Origin: Acidithiobacillus ferruginosus
Lineage (GTDB): Bacteria; Pseudomonadota; Gammaproteobacteria; Acidithiobacillales; Acidithiobacillaceae
Length of the DNA: 15,174 bases
Direction: 5' to 3'
Assembly (NCBI RefSeq): GCF_018854495.1
Contig: NZ_JABBDR010000193.1
Span: 1-15,174 of the forward strand
The notes under the pieces were generated by a model. That model searched no databases, had not been told where the DNA came from, and saw only the letters and a list, made by a program, of their open reading frames with translations. The position numbers were made by a program, and so were the translations under genes. Positions 9,726-15,174 of the stretch are shown piece by piece (the first letter of the stretch is position 1; each line of letters starts with the position of its first letter).

Positions 9726-9795
9726 ACGCGCACAGGTCGACCCATTCCGGCAAGCGGCTGCCACCAGAGACACCACCATGCTCCTGATATCGGGG

Positions 9796-9812
9796 TGCGA
9801 CAATTTGTCGCA
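9796..9812. promoter_or_regulatory. perfect 17-bp palindrome, candidate RegA/PrrA/RoxR-type operator
   Basis: TGCGACA-ATT-TGTCGCA is a perfect 7+7 palindrome with a 3-bp centre. The pattern GCGAC, short AT-rich gap, GTCGC matches the general form GCGnC...GnCGC described for the redox response regulators RegA/PrrA/RoxR. A related half-site, TTGTCGTATG (9990-9999, against TTGTCGCATG at 9805-9814), overlaps the -10 region of the putative promoter of the CtaG-like gene. The symmetry is seen directly; the regulator is inference. An unrelated dimeric repressor could equally use such a site. Confidence 0.45.
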
Positions 9813-9884
9813 TGTTACGGGAGTTCGGGTGGGCATAGGATTATTCACGTCGCAGGAATCCGGTGTTGCCGCATTCCGGAACAT

Positions 9885-9901
9885 GCCGGCGGTACGCCGG
9901 C
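9885..9901. repeat. GC-rich hairpin
   Basis: GCCGGCG and CGCCGGC form a perfect 7-bp stem around GTA. No T-tract follows on either strand, so it is not a standard intrinsic terminator. It could be a REP-like unit or a regulatory structure. Confidence 0.35.
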
Positions 9902-9973
9902 GCTGGGCCTTGCACTGGCGGCATGACGGCAAGGGACGGGTTGGGTGGGTAGCGCCCAAGACAGATTCATACC

Positions 9974-10001
9974 TTGTTTTTACGCAAAATTGTCGTATGG
10001 T
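9974..10001 (+). promoter_or_regulatory. weak promoter candidate for the CtaG-like gene
   Basis: TTGTTT (9974-9979) and TATGGT (9996-10001) are separated by 16 nt. A start near 10008 would give a leader of about 35 nt before the ATG at 10043. Both boxes are imperfect, so confidence is low. Confidence 0.25.
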
Positions 10002-10042
10002 ATCGAGGTGCACCGTACACACCGAAAGGAAGAGGTGGCGAC

Positions 10043-10981
10043 ATGAAACAGTTGCAAATGGGATATACGGTTTGGGCGAGTAGTCTCCTGCGGCGTTGGA
10101 AAATGGCCTTACCGATATCGCTGGTGGTGATTGTCTTATATGCGTCGGGATATCTGGTGGCAGGCGCACCCATCCGGCTGACTACGTTATTGCTGATGAA
10201 CCTCAACCCCATCCCGTGGCTCGGGGCCATCGGCGTGATAGCCTACTATTTTCTACAATATGATCGCTACATGGCAGATCGGGGCTCTGACGCGAACTGG
10301 TCCAAGTGGAAAGTGTGGACATTCGTAGCCGGAATCCTGATGACGATGTTTCTTTGGGAATCTCCGCTCAATGCCTTTGTGCCTGAATCGATGACGCTGT
10401 ACACCTTAAAACTCATGGGTGAGTTCGAACTGGCGGCACCACTGATCGTATTTGGAATTCCTTTTAAACTGATTGCTAATGAAAAAATGAACGGCGCATT
10501 CTGGAAGCTGTTGCGATTCATGCATCGCCCCTCCGTTACCGCTGTTATTCTGGCGGTGATACTGGTCATATGGGACATGTCCGATCAGATGTCGCTGGGC
10601 TTAAAAAGCCCGTTGGTTTTTGCCTTGCTGCCGGGCGTTTATCTGGTTTCAGGAATCATTGTCTGGATGCAGTCTCTTCAGGTGTTCCCGTCGTGGCCGA
10701 ATCTGCGTAACCATTTGCAAAAGGCGCTTTACGTGTGGATCATGGAAATGGCCATGATGGCGATGGGCGGCATCTGGTTCTGGAGCGCCATGAGCATGAA
10801 TCCCGCGCAATCGTCCCATATGCTCTGGGGGCTGACCCCGTTGTTCGACGAACACCTTGCCGGAATGATGATGACTTTTCTTTCCCTGCCCACGATGTGC
10901 CTCGTAACCTGGCATTTCTGGCAATGGATGGAAGGTGTTCTGGAACACCACAGCGATCAGTCAGAATATACCGTCAACTAA
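10043..10981 (+). CDS. multi-pass membrane protein resembling CtaG (cytochrome c oxidase assembly), divergent
   Basis: A 312-aa hydrophobic protein with about eight predicted membrane segments (roughly 21-40, 54-74, 88-106, 118-140, 164-180, 189-210, 228-250, 270-296). Layout and local motifs recall the caa3_CtaG family: a WESPLNAF segment after the third helix (family SPLDA), RPSVTAVILAVILVIWD (family RPL...LW-H), SPLVFALLPGVYLVSGIIVW (family NPL-H-LEH...G), and FDEHLAGMMM near the end (family DQQLGGLIMW). CtaG proteins help deliver copper to cytochrome oxidases. The histidines I expect in this family read Y120, L124, D178, F193 and P197 here, so a metal role is doubtful. A frame open from TTG 9974 exists, but GAGG at 10032-10035, 7 nt before the ATG, supports this start. 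By eye the gene is less GC-rich than its neighbours. The family call is by pattern only; another polytopic protein is possible. Confidence 0.55.
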   Translation: MKQLQMGYTVWASSLLRRWKMALPISLVVIVLYASGYLVAGAPIRLTTLLLMNLNPIPWLGAIGVIAYYFLQYDRYMADRGSDANWSKWKVWTFVAGILMTMFLWESPLNAFVPESMTLYTLKLMGEFELAAPLIVFGIPFKLIANEKMNGAFWKLLRFMHRPSVTAVILAVILVIWDMSDQMSLGLKSPLVFALLPGVYLVSGIIVWMQSLQVFPSWPNLRNHLQKALYVWIMEMAMMAMGGIWFWSAMSMNPAQSSHMLWGLTPLFDEHLAGMMMTFLSLPTMCLVTWHFWQWMEGVLEHHSDQSEYTVN

Positions 10982-11040
10982 TCCAAAAGAGACCCGTGCG
11001 GACGGACGGTCCCTGACCCTGAATTGCGTGGTCTCGCTGG

Positions 11041-12168
11041 TCAGGTGTTCTCTCGCTTTTTCAGAATCAATACCTTGAAGCTCTCGCCCATTTCCTGCGG
11101 CAGGGTGAGCCGTTTGATCTCATTATTCAGGGCGAAGCGGCCGTCGTCACCCGCCTGCGCACAAAGGGTGCCATACACCTCGGCCAGCCCATGTTCCACC
11201 AGAAAGCGGGCGAGATGGCCATAAAAGGCCACCTCCAGCCCGGCCTCCACCGCAGCAGTCATCAGCGCGGTATAATCCACATGGGCGGTGAGGTCGCAGA
11301 GGCCCGGCAGATAAAAAGGATCATCCAGCCAGTGGTGGCGATAGTAGGCGCGCAGGCTGCCCGTCTGCCGCTGCGGATGATAAAACTCTGCGGCCTCGTG
11401 GCCGTAATCAATCAGAAGAATGGCGCCGGAGTCCAGGCGGGCGGCGACCTCGCGCAGCCAGGATTCGGCGGTGAGATTGACTTCCGTCCGATAGGGCCGG
11501 GGCCAATGCGTTGCATAGGGCGCCAGCCGCGCCGCCAGCGGCGCAGCGACCGGCGGAGGCAGCATCGCCCAATCCAGTGCCTTGCCATTCCAGCGCACGC
11601 CGCATTCGTGCAACTGCCCGGAGGCATCCAGCTCCAGCACCTGCACTGGCATGGCATCCAGCACTTCGTGGGCGAGCATCACGCCGCGCCAGTGCTCCGG
11701 CAGGGTTTGCAGATGCTGAATACCAGTCACGGCTGCCCGTTGTCGCGCCTGCAAATCGGGGCTGGGTTCGAGCAGAGTGTAGGGTGTGTCCGGCAAAATT
11801 TCCCGGATCTGGCCGGCCAGTGCGCCGCTCCCACCGCCAAATTCCAGAATGCCGTCCGGCCCCAGATCGGGTTGCAGGGTCCGGGCCAGCACGGCGGCCA
11901 GCACCCGTCCCATTTCCGGTGCCGTGACGAAGTCGCCCGCCGCGCCAAAGCGGGTCTGCCCCGCCATGTAATAGCCCAGCCCCGGCGTGTAGAGGGCGAG
12001 TTCCATATAACGACGAAAGGGGATCATCCCACCGGCGGCATCGATTTCCCGCCGGATATGGGTCAGCAGTGCGGCCGAATGGGCCAGCGCTTCGGCGTCC
12101 GGGACGGGCAGACTTATCTTGCGCGCCCCGTGAGAATGGGTTAAAAAATCGGGACGCTCTGCGCGCAT
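11041..12168 (-). CDS. class I SAM-dependent methyltransferase of the MidA/NDUFAF7 family (COG1565)
   Basis: A 375-aa cytoplasmic protein of the Methyltransf_28 type, whose mitochondrial relative NDUFAF7/MidA methylates an arginine of a complex I subunit; the bacterial substrate is not settled. Visible signatures are the N-terminal MIPFRRYMELALYTPGLGYY segment, the SAM-binding loop ILEFGGGSGALAG, the AHEVLDAMPV motif (family NE-LDA-P), and LLIDYGHEAAEFYHP with the following LRAYYRHH, then DLTAHVDY. The start ATG at 12168 is preceded by AAGAGGTG on the - strand. The frame continues far upstream, antisense to the pteridine reductase gene, but that extension has no family similarity. The gene converges on the CtaG-like gene and is divergent from the pteridine reductase, with just 9 bp between start codons. 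Length is usual for the family. Confidence 0.9.
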   Translation of the reverse strand: MRAERPDFLTHSHGARKISLPVPDAEALAHSAALLTHIRREIDAAGGMIPFRRYMELALYTPGLGYYMAGQTRFGAAGDFVTAPEMGRVLAAVLARTLQPDLGPDGILEFGGGSGALAGQIREILPDTPYTLLEPSPDLQARQRAAVTGIQHLQTLPEHWRGVMLAHEVLDAMPVQVLELDASGQLHECGVRWNGKALDWAMLPPPVAAPLAARLAPYATHWPRPYRTEVNLTAESWLREVAARLDSGAILLIDYGHEAAEFYHPQRQTGSLRAYYRHHWLDDPFYLPGLCDLTAHVDYTALMTAAVEAGLEVAFYGHLARFLVEHGLAEVYGTLCAQAGDDGRFALNNEIKRLTLPQEMGESFKVLILKKRENT

Positions 12169-12177
12169 GGACACCTC

Positions 12178-12918
12178 TTGAAAGCTACCGGAAAAGTTGT
12201 TCTCATCACTGGCGCCGCCCGCAGGGTAGGCGCCGCCATTGCCCGCCAGCTCGCCGCGGAAGGCTGCCAGCTCGCCCTGCATTATAAGCGATCCGCCGCA
12301 GACGCCGAAGCCCTGGCGCAGGAGTTGCGCGCGCGGCATGGAACTGAACCCTTGCTGATCGCGGGCGACCTGGCTGACCCGGAAACGCCCGCGCACCTGA
12401 TGGATGCCGCTATCGGGCATTTTGGTTGCCTGGACGGCCTCGTCAACAACGCTTCGCTGTATTCCCCTGCTCCTTTCGGCGAAATCACGCCGGGAGACTG
12501 GGCGGCGATGGAGGCCGTGCATCTGCGCGCGCCCCTCTTCCTGACCCAGGCCGCCGCACCGCATTTGCGGAAAACCGGCGGCGCCGTCGTCAATATTGGC
12601 GACATCCACGCCGAAATCCCTCTGCGCGGTTATCTGCCCTACAGTGTGACGAAGGCGGGTCTGCTCGCCCTCACCCGCGCCCTCGCCAAAGAACTGGGGC
12701 CGGAGATCCGCGTCAACAGCGTTTCGCCCGGCGTGGTGCTCTGGGCCGAGGACAAAGACCCACCCGACGGCGACCAGCAAGGGCTCATCCAACGCAACGC
12801 CCTCAAGCGCGTCGGCAGCCCGGAGGATATTGCCGGCGCCATCGCCTATCTGCTCTTCGATGCACCTTACGTCACTGGCCACAACCTCGTCGTCGACGGC
12901 GGCCGCATGTTATATTGA
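12178..12918 (+). CDS. pteridine reductase, short-chain dehydrogenase of PTR1/FolM type
   Basis: A 246-aa NADPH-dependent [11 protein letters not shown] (11-18) is the TGxxxRxG cofactor loop of pteridine reductases, NNAS lies at 90-93, and the catalytic set is D142, Y155 and K159. The D-Y spacing of 13 and Y-K spacing of 4 equal those of Leishmania PTR1 (Asp181, Tyr194, Lys198), with aspartate where classical SDRs have serine. The segment PGVVLWAED also fits. It should reduce dihydropterin or dihydrofolate-type substrates to tetrahydro forms. The only possible start in frame is TTG at 12178 (stop at 12142-12144, no ATG or GTG between), with no clear Shine-Dalgarno. It is the first gene of a + strand operon (5 nt to the Nfu gene) and folB lies about 1.7 kb away. 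Whether it acts as FolM (dihydromonapterin reductase) or as a backup dihydrofolate reductase cannot be told from sequence. Confidence 0.88.
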   Translation: MKATGKVVLITGAARRVGAAIARQLAAEGCQLALHYKRSAADAEALAQELRARHGTEPLLIAGDLADPETPAHLMDAAIGHFGCLDGLVNNASLYSPAPFGEITPGDWAAMEAVHLRAPLFLTQAAAPHLRKTGGAVVNIGDIHAEIPLRGYLPYSVTKAGLLALTRALAKELGPEIRVNSVSPGVVLWAEDKDPPDGDQQGLIQRNALKRVGSPEDIAGAIAYLLFDAPYVTGHNLVVDGGRMLY

Positions 12919-12923
12919 CGGCC

Positions 12924-13307
12924 ATGCGCTCAACCGTAAAATCCCCCATCCGCTTTTACAGCGAAGAAGAACTGGACGCCCTGGAGGCGGAAGACCCCCT
13001 CGCCGCGGCCAAAATCGCCCACGCCCAGGCCATGGCCGAGCGCGGACTCGACCGCCAGAAACGCTACGGACCCGACGACCCACTGCCCGACCCTGCGGCC
13101 GTGGCAGAGGCGGTGCAGACGGTACGCCACATCCTCCACCGCGATGGCGGCGATATCGAACTGGTGGAAATCGTCGAACGCGACGTGCGGGTCCGCATGA
13201 AAGGCGCCTGCGCCGGTTGTCCCAATGCCGTCATCGATCTCAAACAGGTGGTCGAGCGTATCGTCGGCGCGGTGCCGGGCGTGGTCAGCGTGAGCAATAC
13301 CTTTTGA
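12924..13307 (+). CDS. Nfu-type iron-sulfur cluster carrier (NifU C-terminal domain)
   Basis: A 127-aa protein. Residues about 60-125 are a NifU C-terminal/Nfu domain ([17 protein letters not shown], then [12 protein letters not shown] with the cluster-binding pair C96 and C99, then a helix and a VPGVVSV end). Such proteins bind a [4Fe-4S] cluster at a dimer interface and pass it to client enzymes. The first 55 residues are a charged helical extension ([13 protein letters not shown], then many Ala/Arg/Lys), not the degenerate A-type domain of E. coli NfuA. The ATG at 12924 lies 5 nt after the pteridine reductase stop, so translation is probably coupled. The stop TGA overlaps the TTG start of rimO. 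The position suggests that RimO is a client; this is inference. Confidence 0.88.
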   Translation: MRSTVKSPIRFYSEEELDALEAEDPLAAAKIAHAQAMAERGLDRQKRYGPDDPLPDPAAVAEAVQTVRHILHRDGGDIELVEIVERDVRVRMKGACAGCPNAVIDLKQVVERIVGAVPGVVSVSNTF

Positions 13308-14644
13308 AGGCGGGCGCGAATACGCCGCCCAAAGTCGGCTTCGTCAGCCTCGGTTGCCCCAAGGCCACGGTGGACAGCGAGCGCATCCTCACCCAGTTGC
13401 GGGCCGAGGGTTACCTGCTGGTGGGGGATTACGCCAGCGCCGACGTGGTGGTCGTCAACACCTGCGGCTTTATCGACGCGGCGGTGGAGGAATCCCTGGA
13501 GGCCATCGGCGAGGCACTGAATGAGAACGGCAAGGTGGTGGTCACCGGTTGTCTGGGTGCCCGCGAGGGCGGCGACTTCGTGCGCGGCGCCCATCCCAAG
13601 GTGCTTGCCGTCACCGGCCCCAACCAGGCCGGTGCCGTGCTCGACGCGATTCATGCGGCACTCCCTCCGGCCCACGATCCCTACACCGATCTGGTGCCGC
13701 CCCAGGGCCTGCGCCTGACGCCGCCCCACTATGCCTACCTCAAAATCTCCGAGGGCTGCAATCAGTCCTGTAGTTTCTGCATCATTCCCAGCATGCGCGG
13801 CAAACTGGTCAGCCGCGCGCCGGACGATATTCTGCGCGAGGCCGAAGCGCTGGTGGCCGGTGGCGCCAAAGAACTGCTGGTGATCTCCCAGGATACCGGG
13901 GCTTACGGGGTGGACCGCAAATACCGCACCGCCTTTCACAACGGCCGCCCGCTCAAGGCCCGCATCACCGATCTCTGCGCGGCCCTGGGGGAACTCGGCG
14001 TCTGGGTGCGTCTGCACTACGTCTACCCCTACCCGCATATTGACGAACTCCTGCCCCTGATGGCGGCTGGCAAAATTCTGCCCTATCTGGATGTGCCCCT
14101 GCAGCACGGCAGCCCGCGCATCCTCAAGGCCATGCGCCGCCCCGCCGCCGCCGAAAAGACCCTCGACCGGATTCTCGGCTGGCGCCAGGCGGTGCCGGAC
14201 CTGACCATCCGCAGCACCTTCATCGTCGGCTTCCCCGGCGAGACCGATGCGGACTTTGCGGTATTACTGGATTTTCTGCGTGCGGCAGAGCTGGATCGGG
14301 TCGGTTGTTTCGCCTATTCCGCAGTAGAAGGTGCGCCCGCCAACGCGATCGCCGGAGCGGTGCCGGAGCCGGTCAAAGAGGAACGCCGCGCCGCATTCAT
14401 GGCCGTGCAGGAAGCCATCAGCCGCCAGCGGCTACAACGCCGGGTAGGCCAGCGTCAGCGCATGCTGGTGGACGCTGTGGGCCGGAGCGGCAAAATCACC
14501 GCCCGCTCCGCCAGCGATGCCCCGGAGATCGATGGTGTGGTGCATCTGGGCAAAGCCGCGGGGTTGAAGGTCGGGGACTGGGTGGAGGTGGAGATCAGCC
14601 GGGCGGATGCCCATGATTTGTACGGGATGGTGGTGTCGGCCTGA
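13304..14644 (+). CDS. rimO: ribosomal protein uS12 methylthiotransferase RimO
   Basis: A 446-aa radical-SAM enzyme that adds a methylthio group to a conserved aspartate of ribosomal protein uS12. The N-terminal MTTase domain has its three cluster cysteines at C18 (SLGCPK), C54 (NTCGFI) and C83 (TGCLGA). The radical-SAM CxxxCxxC is at C152, C156 and C159 ([11 protein letters not shown]), and a TRAM-like domain lies at the end (roughly 380-446). [12 protein letters not shown] and the [11 protein letters not shown] region favour RimO over MiaB. The start is TTG at 13304, within a TTGA overlap with the Nfu stop. The frame upstream is the complement-shifted reading of the Nfu gene and has no usable ATG or GTG near, so the TTG start is strongly implied, giving the usual length. 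It converges on folB with a 17-bp gap. Confidence 0.96.
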   Translation: MKAGANTPPKVGFVSLGCPKATVDSERILTQLRAEGYLLVGDYASADVVVVNTCGFIDAAVEESLEAIGEALNENGKVVVTGCLGAREGGDFVRGAHPKVLAVTGPNQAGAVLDAIHAALPPAHDPYTDLVPPQGLRLTPPHYAYLKISEGCNQSCSFCIIPSMRGKLVSRAPDDILREAEALVAGGAKELLVISQDTGAYGVDRKYRTAFHNGRPLKARITDLCAALGELGVWVRLHYVYPYPHIDELLPLMAAGKILPYLDVPLQHGSPRILKAMRRPAAAEKTLDRILGWRQAVPDLTIRSTFIVGFPGETDADFAVLLDFLRAAELDRVGCFAYSAVEGAPANAIAGAVPEPVKEERRAAFMAVQEAISRQRLQRRVGQRQRMLVDAVGRSGKITARSASDAPEIDGVVHLGKAAGLKVGDWVEVEISRADAHDLYGMVVSA

Positions 14645-14661
14645 CCAGGGCCTTTGGTTGC

Positions 14662-15021
14662 TCAGGGCAGGCGACTGCCCCGTTCGATCCTCACCCCCAC
14701 GTCCCGTGTGCCGCGCACGGCGGCGGGTTTGTGCACCGTCACCTGCACCCAGGCCGCGCCGAACTCGCCGCGAACGATGTCCGCGATCTGCTCGGCCAGG
14801 GTCTCCACCAGTTCCACTTCTGACGCGGCGACATGGGCGACCAGGCGCTGGCAGATGGTCTGGTAGTTGATGGTGTTCTCCACCTTGTCGGTCCGCGCCG
14901 CAGCCCCCGCATCCCCGGCAATATCCAGATCAATGAGCACCGTCTGTTTGACCTGACGTTCCCAGTCGTAGATGCCGATGCGGGTGTCCACCTTCAGTTC
15001 ACGTACAAAAAGAATATCCAT
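14662..15021 (-). CDS. folB: dihydroneopterin aldolase (FolB)
   Basis: A 119-aa enzyme of folate synthesis that cleaves 7,8-dihydroneopterin to 6-hydroxymethyl-dihydropterin and glycolaldehyde, and works as a cytoplasmic oligomer. Family residues are visible: VRELKVDTRIGIYDWER with E21, the DKVENTINYQTI segment with Y53, the LVETLAEQIAD helix holding the pterin-binding Glu, and VHKPAAV with catalytic K98. Length is standard (about 120 aa). The start at 15021 begins MDILFVRELKV, where the family homology begins; the frame is open further upstream into plsY but without similarity. The ribosome binding site is weak (GGGAT, 4 nt before the ATG), and a terminator-like hairpin sits 10 nt before the start codon. 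It is divergent from plsY, a gene pair common in proteobacteria. Confidence 0.96.
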   Translation of the reverse strand: MDILFVRELKVDTRIGIYDWERQVKQTVLIDLDIAGDAGAAARTDKVENTINYQTICQRLVAHVAASEVELVETLAEQIADIVRGEFGAAWVQVTVHKPAAVRGTRDVGVRIERGSRLP

Positions 15022-15031
15022 GATTATCCCG

Positions 15032-15053
15032 AAAAAAAGCGGCAATCCGCCGC
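15032..15053 (-). terminator. terminator-like hairpin in the folB leader
   Basis: On the - strand, GCGGC and GCCGC form an all-GC 5-bp stem around GGATT, followed at once by seven T (15038-15032). This is the form of a short intrinsic terminator, placed 10 nt before the folB ATG and pointing at folB. No gene ends here on this strand, so it could be an attenuator or a leader hairpin of folB. The stem is short, so efficiency is uncertain. Confidence 0.5.
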
Positions 15054-15062
15054 AGCTCGGCC

Positions 15063-15068
15063 TATAAT
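15063..15068 (+). promoter_or_regulatory. -10 box candidate for plsY
   Basis: A perfect TATAAT, 26 nt before the plsY ATG. The bases 16-18 nt upstream form no recognisable -35 and lie in the hairpin sequence of the folB leader. On the other strand the same bases could serve as a -10 (TATTAT) for folB. Consensus match only. Confidence 0.4.
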
Positions 15069-15094
15069 AACCAATTTTCCGGCCAAAGCACTGC

Positions 15095-15174
15095 ATGTCA
15101 CTTCTTCTGGATGTTGCCCTGATCGGCGGGGGATATGCCGTCGGTTCCATAGCCACCGCCATTCTGGTGGCGCG
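15095..15174 (+). CDS. plsY: glycerol-3-phosphate acyltransferase PlsY, 5' end
   Basis: The first 26 residues of a frame that runs off the window. It starts MSLLLDVALIGGGYAVGSIATAILVAR (given to the window end), a membrane segment with the G-Y-x-x-GSI-x-T-A pattern of the PlsY N-terminus. PlsY is an inner-membrane enzyme that transfers acyl groups from acyl-phosphate to glycerol-3-phosphate at the start of phospholipid synthesis. The divergent placement next to folB, usual in proteobacteria, supports the call. No good Shine-Dalgarno is seen before the ATG. Confidence rests on a short piece plus context. Confidence 0.82.
   Translation, partial: MSLLLDVALIGGGYAVGSIATAILVA

Larger units (their letters stand above)
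9572..10042. other. 471-bp intergenic region between the 42-aa gene and the CtaG-like gene
   Basis: Divergent spacer without a convincing protein gene. Several frames are open on both strands, but none has family-like sequence or a fitting ribosome binding site. It holds an extended -10 promoter facing the 42-aa gene, a perfect 17-bp palindrome at 9796-9812, a short GGAAT/ATTCC inverted repeat (9855-9859 and 9873-9877), a 7-bp GC hairpin at 9885-9901, and a weak promoter facing the CtaG-like gene. The density of inverted repeats suggests a regulatory region; this is inference. Confidence 0.5.

Noticed and set aside
9572..9745. Extension of the 42-aa protein to 100 aa
   Set aside because: No ribosome binding site for the upstream start, and an extended -10 box lies within it. 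The AGGAG before 9571 decides the short form.
9690..9926. 78-codon frame on the + strand in the intergenic region
   Set aside because: No Shine-Dalgarno, His/Cys/Arg-rich without pattern, and it covers the palindrome and hairpins, which suits non-coding DNA better.
10989..11035. GAGACC/GGTCTC inverted repeat between the convergent CtaG-like and methyltransferase genes
   Set aside because: Arms are 6 bp and 35 nt apart with no T-tract, too weak to call a bidirectional terminator.
11191..12144. 317-codon + strand frame inside the methyltransferase gene
   Set aside because: Antisense shadow of a recognised MidA-type gene, with no ribosome binding site or motif.
12169..12882. N-terminal extension of the methyltransferase frame to 613 aa
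   Set aside because: The extra part is antisense to the pteridine reductase, lacks family similarity, and a Shine-Dalgarno supports ATG 12168.
12426..12923. In-frame extension of the Nfu protein upstream of ATG 12924
   Set aside because: It is the +1 shadow of the pteridine reductase gene, Arg/Pro-rich without a domain. The ATG 5 nt after the reductase stop is the natural start.
13064..14107. 347-codon open frame antisense to rimO and the Nfu gene
   Set aside because: Spans the boundary of two well-identified genes on the other strand and has no family-like motif.

Overview
The window reads as chromosomal DNA from a GC-rich proteobacterium. The divergent folB/plsY pair, hemN and rimO fit a gamma/beta-type gene set. 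A cyclic beta-1,2-glucan synthase and a CtaG-like membrane protein in the same neighbourhood suggest an Acidithiobacillus-like acidophile. That genus-level guess is an inference from gene content, not a search result. No mobile element, tRNA, rRNA or CRISPR array is visible.

Left part (1-9258): the 3' half of hemN (anaerobic haem synthesis, + strand) converges on one very large intact gene, ndvB, on the - strand. It fills more than half of the window and encodes a full-length (2859 aa) membrane-bound cyclic beta-1,2-glucan synthase with a GT84 synthase module, a glycoamylase-like module and a C-terminal GH94 phosphorylase-like module. No glucan exporter gene (ndvA/chvA type) lies next to it.

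Middle (9259-10981): about 780 bp of mostly non-coding DNA surrounds a lysine-rich 42-aa gene with a very good ribosome binding site. This stretch also holds several inverted repeats, including a perfect 17-bp palindrome that resembles a RegA/PrrA/RoxR-type operator. A lower-GC gene follows for a 312-aa multi-pass membrane protein. It looks like the CtaG cytochrome-oxidase assembly family but has lost the histidines expected of that family.

Right part (10982-15174): a MidA/NDUFAF7-type methyltransferase (- strand) is divergent from an apparent operon on the + strand: PTR1-type pteridine reductase, Nfu-type Fe-S carrier, rimO. Only 9 bp separate the two divergent start codons. The operon is tightly coupled (5-nt gap, then a TTGA stop/start overlap), placing an Fe-S carrier directly before a radical-SAM methylthiotransferase that needs two Fe-S clusters. 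rimO converges on folB (dihydroneopterin aldolase). folB is divergent from the truncated plsY, and an intrinsic-terminator-like hairpin with seven U sits in the folB leader just before its start codon.
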